A stretch of DNA of 23,976 nucleotides from an uncultured Clostridia bacterium (GCA_934120315.1 CAKOTX010000017.1:1-23976), one strand, 5' to 3'. Shown: positions 13,592 through 22,783, counted from the first letter of the stretch. The notes: a model not told the origin generated them from the sequence alone. Numbers and translations: made by a program.

Positions 13592-16303
13592 CTACTTACA
13601 GTCGTACCAGTCAGTCGCCTCAGACACTTCAGCGATTAAAGGCACTCTTAATTTACATGCATTTTCCATGCAATTTTTTAATAAATCTTTAACATTTTCT
13701 ACTTCTTCTAATGGAGCTTCTATCATCATTTCATCATGTACTTGAAGTACAATTTTTGATTTCATGTTTCTTGCTTTTAATTCTCTTAAAACATTTATCA
13801 TTGCAATTTTCATTATATCAGCAGCAGTTCCCTGAATTGGTGTATTCATTGCTACTCTTTGTCCAAATTGGCGTACCATATAATTATTGGATTTTAATTC
13901 TGGAATATATCTTCTTCGTTTGAATTGAGTTTCTACATATCCTTTTTCTTTTGCTTCTTCTACTACACTGTCCATAAATTGTTTTATTCCTGAATATTGC
14001 TCCAAATATTGCTCAATATACTGTTTTGCTTTTTTTCTTGATATGTGCAATTGCTCTCCTAATCCAAAATCACTAATTCCATATACTATTCCAAAGTTTA
14101 CAGCTTTAGCATTGCTTCTTTGCTCTTTTGTTACCTCATCTATTGGTGTATTAAATACTTTTGATGCAGCTTGTTTATGGATGTCTTCCCCCTTTAAGAA
14201 TGCTTGAACCATGTGTTCATCATTTGATATATGTGCTAAAACTCTCAACTCAATCTGAGAATAATCCGCATCTATATATAAGCATCCATCTGCTGGTTTA
14301 AATACTTTTCTTAATTGTTTTCCTAACTCAAATCTTGTTGGAATATTTTGAAGATTTGGTTCTGTTGAACTGATTCTTCCAGTTGCTGTTATTGTTTGAT
14401 GGAAGAATGAATGGATTCTTTTTGTTTTAGGATTGATATATGGTTTCATTCCTTCTACATATGTTGAGTTTAACTTTGTTAATTGTCTATATTCTAATAA
14501 TTTTTCAATAACAGGATGTTCATCTCTTAATTTTTCTAAAACATCTACATCTGTAGAATATCCACTTTTTGTTTTCTTTCCAACAGGCAAACGAAGTTTT
14601 TCAAATAAGATTTCTCCTAATTGCTTTGTAGAGTTTATATTGAATTCTTCTCCACATAGCTCATAGATTTCTTGTGTTAAAATTTCTAATCTATCTTTTA
14701 ATTCTTGTCCATAATCATCTAACTCTTGAACATCAACATACATTCCATTCCATTGCATTTCTGCTAAAACTTCTACTGTTGGCATATCAATATTTTTAAA
14801 CAATTCTATTGCATCTATTTCTTCTAATTTTTTCATTGTTACTTCTGCTAGTTCATAGATTTCTTTTGCATATAGACTGTTTTCTATTTTTTTGCTCTCA
14901 TCTTTTTTATCTTCTTGTGATGCCATATCAAATAATGATGTTTGCTCATTTGAATTGTCTTTTACACCTTGTGCTTTCAAGATTTCTTCATTGTCTACTT
15001 CAAGATAATCTCTAGTTATTACGTCAAATGTATATTTGCTTGTAGGATTTAAAATATATGCAGCTACTTTGGCATCATATACCATATTTCTTATTGTTAT
15101 TCCCATTTGCTTTAGCAAAATATAATCACTTGCCATGTCATATCCGTATTTTTCAATTTTGTCATCTTCCATTATTTGCTTTAAGTTTTCCACAAACTTT
15201 TCCTCTGTTGGATTTCCTGCTGGCACATAATATATTTTATTTTCTAGATATATACTTATTCCTGTTATCTCTTTTTTTATTATTTTTTCTGAATCATTAC
15301 TATCTGTAGTTTCTAAAAAGTAATATAATTTTCCATGTATTTCTGGAAATTCTGATGTTTCTGTAATTTCTAATTTTTCAACTTTGTTTTGAGCTGATGT
15401 ATTTTCGTTAGAACCTTCTCTTAGTTTGAACCTCTCTATATAACGATTAAATCTTAGTTCTTCAAAAATTTCTAAAACTTTGGTTTTATCCCATTCTTCT
15501 GTTTTTAAATTCTCTAATGTGTCTTCAATTGGAACATGTGTATCTATCTCTCCAAGTGTTCTTGAAAGTTCAGCCATTTGCTTGTTTGCAACAATATTTT
15601 CTTTTTGCTTTCCTTTTAAATCATCTTCTCCAGCTTCAATTTTATCATACAATTCCTTTACTGAATGATATCTTTGAATTAAAGAAATAGCTGTTTTAGG
15701 GCCAATTCCTGGAACTCCAGGAATATTGTCAGAAGTATCTCCTTGCAATGCTTTTACTTCTATTAATTGTTCTGGCTCTAATCCATATTCTTCTAGAACT
15801 TTTTCTCTATTGTAGTCCTCTGTTTCTGTTTTTCCAGCTTTTGTTCTTGGAATTCTTATTGTAATATGATCACTGGCTAATTGGAATGTATCTCTATCTC
15901 CGGAAAGTATTGTTACATCAAGACCTTGTCCTTCTCCATATTTAGCAAGTGTTCCTAAAATGTCATCACCTTCATAGCCCTCTTTTTCCAATATATCGAT
16001 ATTCATTGCTCTTAATACATCTTTTATAATTGGCATTTGTTCTGCTAATTCATCAGGCATTCCATGACGATTTGCTTTGTATCCTTCAAACAATTCTTTT
16101 CTTTTTAATTTACCTTTTAGGTCAAATGCAACTGCAATATATTGTGGTTCTATATCTTCCAAAATTTTGAATAATATGGCTAAAAAACCATATACTGCAT
16201 TTGTATATTTTCCATCTTTAGTTGTCAACATTTTACTTCCCATAATTCCGTAAAATGCCCTATTCATTATACTGTTACCATCTATTAAAACTAATTTATC
16301 CAA
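13592..16303 (-). CDS. polA: DNA polymerase I, TTG start
   Basis: Replicative helper and repair polymerase that removes RNA primers and fills gaps. Residues 1-290 form the 5'-3' exonuclease (LVLIDGNSIMNRAFYG, AFDLKGKLKRKELFEGYKANR-type motif, GYEGDDILGTLA, SGDRDTFQL, GDTSDNIPGVPGIGPKTA). About 320-480 is the 3'-5' exonuclease-like domain, whose first motif reads YYFLETTDS instead of DTET, so the metal-binding D and E seem lost. The polymerase domain has motif A DYSQIELRVLAHIS, motif B NAKAVNFGIVYG and motif C VHDEMM (H856, D857). The start is TTG at 16303, seven bases after AGGAGA. The frame overlaps the end of the glycosyltransferase gene by 8 bases. 903 residues is normal. Confidence 0.97.
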   Translation of the reverse strand: MDKLVLIDGNSIMNRAFYGIMGSKMLTTKDGKYTNAVYGFLAILFKILEDIEPQYIAVAFDLKGKLKRKELFEGYKANRHGMPDELAEQMPIIKDVLRAMNIDILEKEGYEGDDILGTLAKYGEGQGLDVTILSGDRDTFQLASDHITIRIPRTKAGKTETEDYNREKVLEEYGLEPEQLIEVKALQGDTSDNIPGVPGIGPKTAISLIQRYHSVKELYDKIEAGEDDLKGKQKENIVANKQMAELSRTLGEIDTHVPIEDTLENLKTEEWDKTKVLEIFEELRFNRYIERFKLREGSNENTSAQNKVEKLEITETSEFPEIHGKLYYFLETTDSNDSEKIIKKEITGISIYLENKIYYVPAGNPTEEKFVENLKQIMEDDKIEKYGYDMASDYILLKQMGITIRNMVYDAKVAAYILNPTSKYTFDVITRDYLEVDNEEILKAQGVKDNSNEQTSLFDMASQEDKKDESKKIENSLYAKEIYELAEVTMKKLEEIDAIELFKNIDMPTVEVLAEMQWNGMYVDVQELDDYGQELKDRLEILTQEIYELCGEEFNINSTKQLGEILFEKLRLPVGKKTKSGYSTDVDVLEKLRDEHPVIEKLLEYRQLTKLNSTYVEGMKPYINPKTKRIHSFFHQTITATGRISSTEPNLQNIPTRFELGKQLRKVFKPADGCLYIDADYSQIELRVLAHISNDEHMVQAFLKGEDIHKQAASKVFNTPIDEVTKEQRSNAKAVNFGIVYGISDFGLGEQLHISRKKAKQYIEQYLEQYSGIKQFMDSVVEEAKEKGYVETQFKRRRYIPELKSNNYMVRQFGQRVAMNTPIQGTAADIMKIAMINVLRELKARNMKSKIVLQVHDEMMIEAPLEEVENVKDLLKNCMENACKLRVPLIAEVSEATDWYDCK

Positions 16304-17693
16304 TTTGTTTTCTCCTATCTTTAAATATGTATTTGTTTGTATTTAATTGCCATGCAATAAATAAACATATTATAAATCCTACAAAACAAATATCATATAC
16401 ATACCATTCTGATTTAAGCATATATATGCTATTTGCAATTTCCGTTATAAGTGATAATCCTACTATGTTTCGAATCATGTCAGGCTTTTGCCACATTATT
16501 GTTGCAAATAGCCACAATAAATACCATTGTTGAAATGTTGTTAATATCAACAAAAATAAAATTAATGCTGTATTGTATTTTCTTAAAGTTTTATATAATT
16601 TTATATCTTTTTGTGTTATTAAATCAATACAAAATTTAACGTAATATCCCAAAAATGCAATTTGCAATACAGGTTTTACAATTTTTAACATTTCTTTGTT
16701 ATTTTGTAATAACACTAAATGTATTGACTTTGTATACTTTTCAGTCTGTGCAAACATTGCTACTAATACTTGGAAATCTCTAAAATATAGTGCATATTGT
16801 AGCACTAATATTACTGCAAATAGTATACCATATTGAAAACATTTTAAAAATCTTATTGATAATTTTTCTTCTTTTCTAAAATGATAAATGATTATTACAG
16901 GCAACAATAAAATTGTAAAATATTTTATTCCTGTTGCTATTGCTAGAAATATTACACTTGGCACAATTTTTTTACGTTTTAACATGTACAATGCCAATAA
17001 CACAAAAAATACTACTATTATATCATTATGAACATTTGCAAGAAATTCTAATAATATAAATGGATTTAATCCATATAATACTGCAAATTTTTTGTTGCTC
17101 AATTTATATATTAAATAACAATTTACTAAATGTATAACTAAATTTAATAATTTGAACACGGCTAAACTTATATCTACATTTTTAAATGATATAGCTGTAC
17201 ACAATTTAAAAATCAATTGTGCCATTGGCCCATATACTACTGTTGTATTCGCCCAATAGCCTTTTGCTCCTTGTTCAAAAATAGTATCATCTATATTATT
17301 TTCATTATAATAATCTTTCATTGTAACATAATATGGATTTTGATGATATCGAGAATCCAATTCACCAACTCCCATATAATAAAAGATATCAGAACTTGTC
17401 CATGGTAGCATTATTGCAAATATTGCACTCACAATTAATACATATATTAAAATTTCTTTTATGGCTTTAAATGGCTTTTGTTTTACAATAACTCCATATA
17501 TTATAGACATTCCAATAAACAATATCAAAAAAACACTTGTAGATACTATCTTATTTGCACTTTTCTCTATAAAAAAATTATAATATGTATCAAATCCCAT
17601 CACAGTTTGAGTTTTAGCTAAATATACAATTGATGGAATTAATAATAATATAGCAAAAATTATCATTGCTATTTTTATAATTTTATTTTTCAT
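16296..17693 (-). CDS. GT-C type membrane glycosyltransferase (GT87/MptB-like)
   Basis: A 465-residue polytopic membrane protein with about 11-12 hydrophobic segments and an acidic first outer loop (YYMGVGELDSRYHQNPYYV, about 105-123), as in GT-C glycosyltransferases that use polyprenyl-phosphate sugars. Further landmarks are the loop VVYGPMAQLIF, GLNPFILLEFLANVHNDIIVVFFVLLALYMLKRKK (about 208-242) and IATGIKYFTILLLPVII, which resemble GT87 and MptB-like mannosyltransferases. The donor and acceptor are unknown, presumably a cell-surface glycan. GGAAGG precedes the ATG, which abuts the stop of the YwaF-like gene. The 3' end overlaps the polA start by 8 bases, so the genes are likely cotranscribed. 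Confidence 0.75.
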   Translation of the reverse strand: MKNKIIKIAMIIFAILLLIPSIVYLAKTQTVMGFDTYYNFFIEKSANKIVSTSVFLILFIGMSIIYGVIVKQKPFKAIKEILIYVLIVSAIFAIMLPWTSSDIFYYMGVGELDSRYHQNPYYVTMKDYYNENNIDDTIFEQGAKGYWANTTVVYGPMAQLIFKLCTAISFKNVDISLAVFKLLNLVIHLVNCYLIYKLSNKKFAVLYGLNPFILLEFLANVHNDIIVVFFVLLALYMLKRKKIVPSVIFLAIATGIKYFTILLLPVIIIYHFRKEEKLSIRFLKCFQYGILFAVILVLQYALYFRDFQVLVAMFAQTEKYTKSIHLVLLQNNKEMLKIVKPVLQIAFLGYYVKFCIDLITQKDIKLYKTLRKYNTALILFLLILTTFQQWYLLWLFATIMWQKPDMIRNIVGLSLITEIANSIYMLKSEWYVYDICFVGFIICLFIAWQLNTNKYIFKDRRKQIG

Positions 17694-18467
17694 TTAATTT
17701 TTTCCTTCCAATATTGTCTCACATTCAGCATTAAGACCTTTTTCTCTCCATTTTACTATTCCGTAAACTATATAAAATGGTAATGTCATTTGTCCTAAGC
17801 TCATTACTAAAGTAAATAATGGACCTGTTGCATTATAAATTATTTCTATTGGCATTCCTGGGAAGTTTTGTGATATAAACATTAAGTTACTTCCAAATAT
17901 TTTATTTACTCTATATGCCAATACACATATTGTTCCTACTAATGCTGCAAAATATTTAATATCTGAAGCTTTTAAATCAATATAATGTGTTTTATTTATT
18001 AATAACCCCAAATATATCATTGTTCCGTGAAAAAAGAAACTATGCAAACTTACCATATGAAACATTGGATATGCTGGCAAGGAGGTTGAGGGATATAATA
18101 TAAACACAATTCCTCCAATAATTCCACCTGTTGCTAAAAATACATCTCCAATTCTTTGTATTTCGCCTTTTGCAAATGAGCTTAATAATCCAGCATATAA
18201 AAGTAAACTACAATAATATAATGGCACATAGTTATTTAAATTCTTTGGGTCACCTGTTGACAATTTAAATGCAATCATCAATACTTCAAAAATCCACATT
18301 ACTATTGTACAATTTTTTATAATTTCTTTTACTTCTTTTTTAGTCTTGTGTACTGTCTTTTTTAATGCTACTTCTATTCCTATAATTGTTACTATTATTA
18401 AAGCTAAATGTCCCCATGAAAATATTCCGCATGGTTCATATTCGCCTGGTCTTGCAAAAAATCTCAT
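17694..18467 (-). CDS. YwaF-like (TIGR02206) membrane protein
   Basis: An integral membrane protein of the YwaF/TIGR02206 family, common in Firmicutes and without assigned function. Seven or so hydrophobic segments are seen, with the family-like traits FSWGHLALIIVTII near the start, NYVPLYYCSLLLYAGLLSSF (about 80-99), LYPSTSLPAYPMFHMVSLHSFFFHGTMIYLGLL (about 125-157, with conserved histidines) and a C-terminal PFYIVYG helix. I start at ATG 18467 (MRFFARPGEYEP) because AAAGGAG lies seven bases ahead. The ATG at 18485 overlaps the previous gene's stop and would sit before this site. It is adjacent to the glycosyltransferase gene without a gap, suggesting linked expression. Confidence 0.82.
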   Translation of the reverse strand: MRFFARPGEYEPCGIFSWGHLALIIVTIIGIEVALKKTVHKTKKEVKEIIKNCTIVMWIFEVLMIAFKLSTGDPKNLNNYVPLYYCSLLLYAGLLSSFAKGEIQRIGDVFLATGGIIGGIVFILYPSTSLPAYPMFHMVSLHSFFFHGTMIYLGLLINKTHYIDLKASDIKYFAALVGTICVLAYRVNKIFGSNLMFISQNFPGMPIEIIYNATGPLFTLVMSLGQMTLPFYIVYGIVKWREKGLNAECETILEGKN

Positions 18468-18484
18468 ATATATTACTCCTTTCA

Positions 18485-18958
18485 TTATTCTGTTTCATAT
18501 ATTGTTTGTTTTAATAACCTCATAAATTCGCTTAATTCCTTTGGTAAATTAGAAGAATCATATCTTGCTACAATGTAATTAAATTTTATATCTTTTGAAC
18601 TACCATCCATATTGATTTTTATTTCTTCATAATTTCCATTCCCATAAACATTATATTCTTTATTTAAATTATTGTAATCTATTTCTCTTAATTTTTCTTT
18701 TAATTTATTAACCTCTTCTTCTGTTATTTGATTTTTTACTTTTCCTTTTTCAACTGACCTTGCCCAAATTTTGCCATCATCATAAATATTTATATCACTA
18801 GAACCATAAGGAAGAGCTAATATATCTCCTGTATAATTTATAAAAAGAGTACTTTTACTAATATCTTCTTGAGGTTGATTTTGTAATGCACAATATATTG
18901 CAAATGCTATAATTATTATAGCTACAATTACTATTAATATAACTTTCTTTTTGTTCAT
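18485..18958 (-). CDS. small membrane-anchored protein of unknown function
   Basis: A 157-residue protein with an N-terminal basic stretch and membrane helix (KKKVILIVIVAIIIIAFAIYCAL, 3-25). The cysteine at 23 is inside the helix and not in a convincing lipobox. The outer domain (about 35-150) contains a beta-rich part (INIYDDGKIWARS), a helical EEEVNKLKEKLREIDYNNL segment, and a strand-rich KINMDGSSKDIKFNYIVARY. This plan resembles many small Firmicute anchored proteins in which a 'd-G-.i' strand is followed by a 'l...l...i.d.l..y' helix, but I assign no family. GGGAGG lies nine bases before the ATG, and an extended -10 promoter lies upstream. It leads the operon toward polA. Confidence 0.65.
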   Translation of the reverse strand: MNKKKVILIVIVAIIIIAFAIYCALQNQPQEDISKSTLFINYTGDILALPYGSSDINIYDDGKIWARSVEKGKVKNQITEEEVNKLKEKLREIDYNNLNKEYNVYGNGNYEEIKINMDGSSKDIKFNYIVARYDSSNLPKELSEFMRLLKQTIYETE

Positions 18959-18985
18959 TTATTTTAACCTCCCTATTCAGTTAGT

Positions 18986-18993
18986 ATTATAGC
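18986..18993 (-). promoter_or_regulatory. extended -10 promoter upstream of the 18485-18958 gene
   Basis: Minus-strand TGCTATAAT (TG-N-TATAAT, hexamer at 18986-18991) with no clear -35. It lies between the end of the DHHW gene and the ATG at 18958. Confidence 0.55.
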
Positions 18994-19016
18994 ATAATTT
19001 TTTGATTTTTACGATT

Positions 19017-20099
19017 TTATTTTAATGAAAAACTATTATTTATTAAAATTGTGCTATAAATAAACAAAATATCTTGATCTTTAAATTCGATATATTTTGA
19101 AAGTAGTTTTGGTGAAATATATCGTGTATCTACAATAGTTATCTTTTTATATGATTGAACTAATAATGGTACTAGACTACTTCCATACGAATCTCGAAAA
19201 ACAATTAGTTCTTTATCAGTGCTTGAATTTTCATTTTCTATTGTTAAAAGTGATACTGCACCTGATAAATATATATCATATTTATCTAATGAATTCAATT
19301 TTTCATAATCATATATTTCAATTTTTTCATTTTTATCATAATTAAAAACTTTTGCATTTTTTATAGTATCATTTGTTAATATAATTATTTTATCTTCTTC
19401 ATTTGTTGGAAGTCTTCCTGAATATGTTCCTCTAAACGTTGCTACTTCTTCCTGTGTGTAATTAGTACTTTCTGCTTCTTGCATATTATCTAATATGATG
19501 TCTGCAATTTTCTCTATATTTTCTTGCTTCCAATGTGAATCTGTTTTATAGTAATCTTCTATTTTCAATTCATCTTTTATTGGTATATATTTAGCATTTA
19601 CTCCATCTTTCATTATCTGCTCTAATTTTGAATAATCTAATTTCAAATTATTTTCATCTATAAAATAATTTTTATCTGGAACAATTGTAAAATATACATT
19701 ATTTTCTGAAGTTGCATACATCTCTTGAATTTGTTTTATTTTATTTACTACATTATTTACAGATTTTGTATTTAAAGGATATAAATTTTCTACTATATAT
19801 CCATTATATTCATACAAACCATTGTAATCATTTTTCCTTAACACATTTAATTCTGTATTTACTTTTAATTTTCTAAATTTTTCTCTTTTTACAAATTGAT
19901 CTGTTGTATAATCATCAAACTTCTTAAAAAATGTTCCATCAAATATTTTGAAAATTGAAACTTCTGGAAAACTCGCTAATTTACGTCTTTCTGATATAGA
20001 AATCTGCTCATCTTCTTTTATTACATTCATAAGAAAAAATCCTATAATTATGCTAAAAAACACTATTGTAATTAAAATATTTTTTATTTTATTAGTCAT
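19017..20099 (-). CDS. DHHW-family SGNH-like protein, partner of MBOAT
   Basis: A membrane-anchored extracytoplasmic protein (helix 8-24, IILITIVFF-like) related to the DHHW/AlgX-like SGNH group that helps O-acylate exported polymers. The family landmarks are ERRKLASFPEVSIFKIFDGTFFKKFDDYTTDQFVKREKFRKLK near the N-terminus, the TDSHWKQENIE motif in the middle (position of the D-x-x-H-W signature) and VFRDSYGSSLVPLL (a GDSL-like serine block) near 300. These correspond to a catalytic Ser with the Asp/His of the TDSHW block. It begins 9 bases after the MBOAT gene, with AAGGAGG before its ATG. The pairing strongly suggests acyl transfer to a surface polysaccharide or teichoic acid. The substrate is unknown. 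Confidence 0.88.
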   Translation of the reverse strand: MTNKIKNILITIVFFSIIIGFFLMNVIKEDEQISISERRKLASFPEVSIFKIFDGTFFKKFDDYTTDQFVKREKFRKLKVNTELNVLRKNDYNGLYEYNGYIVENLYPLNTKSVNNVVNKIKQIQEMYATSENNVYFTIVPDKNYFIDENNLKLDYSKLEQIMKDGVNAKYIPIKDELKIEDYYKTDSHWKQENIEKIADIILDNMQEAESTNYTQEEVATFRGTYSGRLPTNEEDKIIILTNDTIKNAKVFNYDKNEKIEIYDYEKLNSLDKYDIYLSGAVSLLTIENENSSTDKELIVFRDSYGSSLVPLLVQSYKKITIVDTRYISPKLLSKYIEFKDQDILFIYSTILINNSFSLK

Positions 20100-20108
20100 T
20101 TTTCCTCC

Positions 20109-21491
20109 TTAAAATCTAAAATATAAAAATGGATTATATGAACTATCAACCAAATATGCAGTAACAATTATTAACAAAATTGGTATTAAAATTAGCTCAC
20201 ATATATTTAATATTTTATCATATTTTTTTGATTTTTCTATTAAATTTTTAAGAGTTGGAGTTGCTCCTATAATTGCTATAATAAATGTTACTAGATAACT
20301 TTTTAAATAATATATTGTATATTCATTTATAAATTCATTACAATTAACTCCAAATAATCCTCCAATATTGCTCCAAGCGACTTTCAATGTTGGTCCATTA
20401 AATATGATAAAACTTATCATTACAATAAATAGTACATATATTCTTTTTACTAAATTAGGTAATTTTTCTAAAACTTTTCCTAGCCATAACTTTTCTATTA
20501 ATAAGAGAATTCCAAACATTAAACCCCAGATAACAAAGTTCCAACTTGCCCCATGCCAGATTCCTGTTAATATCCATACTATTAAAATATTTCTAATTAA
20601 TATTGGAGTACCATTTCTATTTCCACCAAGTGGAATATACACATAATCTCTAAACCATGAACTCAAAGAGATGTGCCATCTTCTCCAAAATTCTGTTATA
20701 CTTTTTGCAATATATGGATAATTGAAGTTCTCTAAAAAATGGAATCCAAATATCCTTCCAAGTCCTATTGCCATGTCTGAATATGCTGAAAAATCAAAAT
20801 ATATTTGTAACATATAGCTTATCCCAAATGCCCAATATATCACAATACTTTTCGCGTCACATGAATTAAATGCATTACAAAATTCTCCTAACATATTCGC
20901 AACTAAAACTTTTTTAGCAAGTCCAAATACAAATCTTCTTATTCCATAAGCGATGTTTTCAAAATTATGCTCTCTATTTTCAAGCTCTTTTTCAATTGTT
21001 TCATATCTTACTATTGGTCCTGCAATAAGCTGTGGAAATAAAGATATATATGTAGCAAGTTTTAGAAAACTTTTTTGTGGTTTTACTGTTCCTCTATATA
21101 CATCAACTATATAACTGATGATTTGAAAAGTATAAAATGATATTCCTATTGGTAATGCTAATTTTAACAATGGAATATTTACTTTAAATATAGAATTTAT
21201 ATTCTCTAATGCGAAATCTGTATATTTAAATATTGCAAGTAATCCTACATGAATACCTACAAATGTTATTAATAAGCTCTTCTTTTTATATTTAGCTATT
21301 AGTATTGCTCCAATGTATGCAATTAAAATTTCAGCTAACATCAAAAAAATATATTTTGGTTCACCATAAAAATAAAATACCATTGAAGCTATAAATAACA
21401 CAAAATTTTTCATTTTCTTTGGAACTATAAAATACAAAATTAATACTACTGGTAAAAAATAATATAAAAAACTAATACTTGTAAATAGCAT
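20109..21491 (-). CDS. MBOAT-family O-acyltransferase (AlgI/DltB-like)
   Basis: A polytopic membrane enzyme moving acyl groups across the membrane for transfer to extracellular polymers. At 460 residues with about 11 membrane segments it fits AlgI-like MBOATs. Hallmarks are FTSISFLYYFLPVVLILYF at the start, LPIGISFYTFQIISYIVDVYRG, FPQLIAGPIVRY, QIYFDFSAYSDMAIGLGRIFGF, ITEFWRRWHISLSSWFRDYVYIPLGG (H273) and the catalytic GIWHGASWNF (H313). The ATG at 21491 follows AAAGGAG at proper spacing. An in-frame TTG at 21512 precedes that site and is rejected. A terminator separates it from the DUF4358-like gene, and it forms a two-gene unit with the DHHW gene. Confidence 0.93.
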   Translation of the reverse strand: MLFTSISFLYYFLPVVLILYFIVPKKMKNFVLFIASMVFYFYGEPKYIFLMLAEILIAYIGAILIAKYKKKSLLITFVGIHVGLLAIFKYTDFALENINSIFKVNIPLLKLALPIGISFYTFQIISYIVDVYRGTVKPQKSFLKLATYISLFPQLIAGPIVRYETIEKELENREHNFENIAYGIRRFVFGLAKKVLVANMLGEFCNAFNSCDAKSIVIYWAFGISYMLQIYFDFSAYSDMAIGLGRIFGFHFLENFNYPYIAKSITEFWRRWHISLSSWFRDYVYIPLGGNRNGTPILIRNILIVWILTGIWHGASWNFVIWGLMFGILLLIEKLWLGKVLEKLPNLVKRIYVLFIVMISFIIFNGPTLKVAWSNIGGLFGVNCNEFINEYTIYYLKSYLVTFIIAIIGATPTLKNLIEKSKKYDKILNICELILIPILLIIVTAYLVDSSYNPFLYFRF

Positions 21492-21505
21492 ATTTTCTCC
21501 TTTAT

Positions 21506-21538
21506 ATAACAAATAAAGGCTTCAATTTATTTGAAGCC
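21506..21538 (-). terminator. terminator between DUF4358-like gene and MBOAT gene
   Basis: A perfect 8-base stem GGCTTCAA / TTGAAGCC (21518-21538) with a five-base loop. On the minus strand TTTATTTGTT follows. It ends the 21549-22133 gene. No clear promoter for the MBOAT gene fits between the hairpin and its ribosome binding site, so partial read-through is likely. Confidence 0.75.
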
Positions 21539-21548
21539 CTCTTTTATT

Positions 21549-22133
21549 TTATTGTACAATCATTTGTGGTGGAAGTTCAAAATCTTCTTCTGCATTTTTT
21601 TCTAATTCTTTTCCTATGTTATTATTTACAAATTTTTTGAATTCATCATAAACTGGTTTTGCCCATTCTTCATCAGCCATTACTAAAAATATTACATTAT
21701 CATGATTTGTAACATAAACTTTGCTAGCTGAAACACATATCCATTTGCTTGTATCTATATTATTTAGCATCTCTTGTTTTAATGTTTCAATATCTGCATT
21801 GCTTTTTACTTTTACTGCAACTGCTGAATATGCTTGTGAACTCATCATAGGTTCTGAAACAACTAATGCTTCTACATTTTCATTTGATTTTAATCCAGTA
21901 TATGTTTCTACTTGCATTTCATCTGAAACATCTATTTCTTGTGTTTCAAGACTTGGTAATTCTTCTTTTAAATTTGAATTTATTGTGCTAAACATTTTTT
22001 TCATATCTTTTGCACTTTCGATTTTTACACTGTCTTTGTTTCCTGAATTGTTATTGTTTACTGCAATTACTCCACCTATTATAATTGCAACAACTAGTAT
22101 TGCTACTATTGCTATTATCGTTTGTTTTTTCAT
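21549..22133 (-). CDS. membrane-anchored DUF4358-like protein
   Basis: A 194-residue protein with an N-terminal membrane helix (IIAIVAILVVAIIIGGVIAV, 5-24), a short Asn/Gly/Ser spacer, and an extracytoplasmic domain (about 40-180). The domain plan fits DUF4358: an N-terminal helix, an acidic segment and strand with YTGL (ETYTGLKSN), a central strand AYSAVAVKVK followed by a helix with a conserved tryptophan (QEMLNNIDTSKW), and a final strand (NVIFLVMADEE). No enzymatic motif is seen. AAAGGAGAG lies before the ATG, it has its own promoter, and a terminator follows. It is thus monocistronic. The family name is a by-eye match. Confidence 0.65.
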   Translation of the reverse strand: MKKQTIIAIVAILVVAIIIGGVIAVNNNNSGNKDSVKIESAKDMKKMFSTINSNLKEELPSLETQEIDVSDEMQVETYTGLKSNENVEALVVSEPMMSSQAYSAVAVKVKSNADIETLKQEMLNNIDTSKWICVSASKVYVTNHDNVIFLVMADEEWAKPVYDEFKKFVNNNIGKELEKNAEEDFELPPQMIVQ

Positions 22134-22166
22134 AACTTTTTCTCTCCTTTTTCTTTATTCACTCAA

Positions 22167-22195
22167 ATAATAACATATTAATTGTTTTTAAGCAA
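22167..22195 (-). promoter_or_regulatory. promoter for the DUF4358-like gene
   Basis: TTGCTT (22190-22195), a 17-base spacer and TATTAT (22167-22172) on the minus strand, with TG one base before the -10. Confidence 0.55.
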
Positions 22196-22242
22196 TATAT
22201 TTAACCAAAAAATATTTGTTAAGTTTAGGATTCGTTCTTCTT

Positions 22243-22599
22243 TTATCCCTCCTTATTATATTTCTTATCTCCCCACCAATTAGGCAATACTTCTGATAAT
22301 TTAATGGTTGTTCTTGTTTCATAATCAGTTAAAATCTCTGTGTCTTTATTATCTTTGTTTAATTGCATCAAGAATTCTCTACAAGCACCGCAAGGCATTC
22401 CACCATTATGTGGTGGATTATCTCTAAATACAATTAATTTTTTAATCTTAGTTTTTCCTGTGTTCATATACATGTTTAAGGCTGCAACTCGTTCGGCACA
22501 CAAATTCATAACCCCACTTGCACTTTCTATGCAAAAACCTGTAAAAATCTCACCATCTTCGCTTTCTACTGCTGATTTTAGCCTATTTTCAAAATTCAT
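22243..22599 (-). CDS. cytidine deaminase-family protein, short N-terminus
   Basis: A zinc-dependent deaminase of the cytidine deaminase superfamily. The zinc and catalytic residues are intact: C34-A-E36 (NLCAERVA) and PCGACREF with C70 and C73. GEIFTGFCIESASG before the first motif is the usual substrate-binding strand. Relatives carry about 15-30 more residues at the N-terminus, including the PYS.F.VGAAL segment. Here only MNFENRLKSAVESEDG precedes it, suggesting an internal deletion or a miniature homologue. The substrate could be cytidine or a related base analogue. AAAGGA lies before the ATG at 22599. The gene stands alone; no clear promoter or terminator was found. Confidence 0.75.
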   Translation of the reverse strand: MNFENRLKSAVESEDGEIFTGFCIESASGVMNLCAERVAALNMYMNTGKTKIKKLIVFRDNPPHNGGMPCGACREFLMQLNKDNKDTEILTDYETRTTIKLSEVLPNWWGDKKYNKEG

Positions 22600-22749
22600 C
22601 TCTTTTCCTTTATATAATATAAAGGGTTGTCCGTTTTTGTGGCTATAATATATAAACTCTTATCTTTTATTATCTAATTTCTTTCGCACTCTTCATCTCT
22701 CTTAATCTGTTCTAAATACCCATCATTAAAAATAAATTTTCATATTTTC
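22600..22749. other. gene-free stretch, nothing convincing
   Basis: No ORF with a plausible start is seen in this AT-rich region. It holds only a near-palindrome, CCTTTATATAATATAAAGG (22607-22625), just upstream of the deaminase start, which could overlap its promoter. Confidence 0.4.
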
Positions 22750-22779
22750 TTGACTTTATTACTATAATTAGAGTATAAT
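22750..22779 (+). promoter_or_regulatory. promoter of small RNA unit 2
   Basis: TTGACT (22750-22755), an 18-base spacer and TATAAT (22774-22779) on the plus strand, with no plus-strand ORF downstream. Confidence 0.7.
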
Positions 22780-22783
22780 AAAA

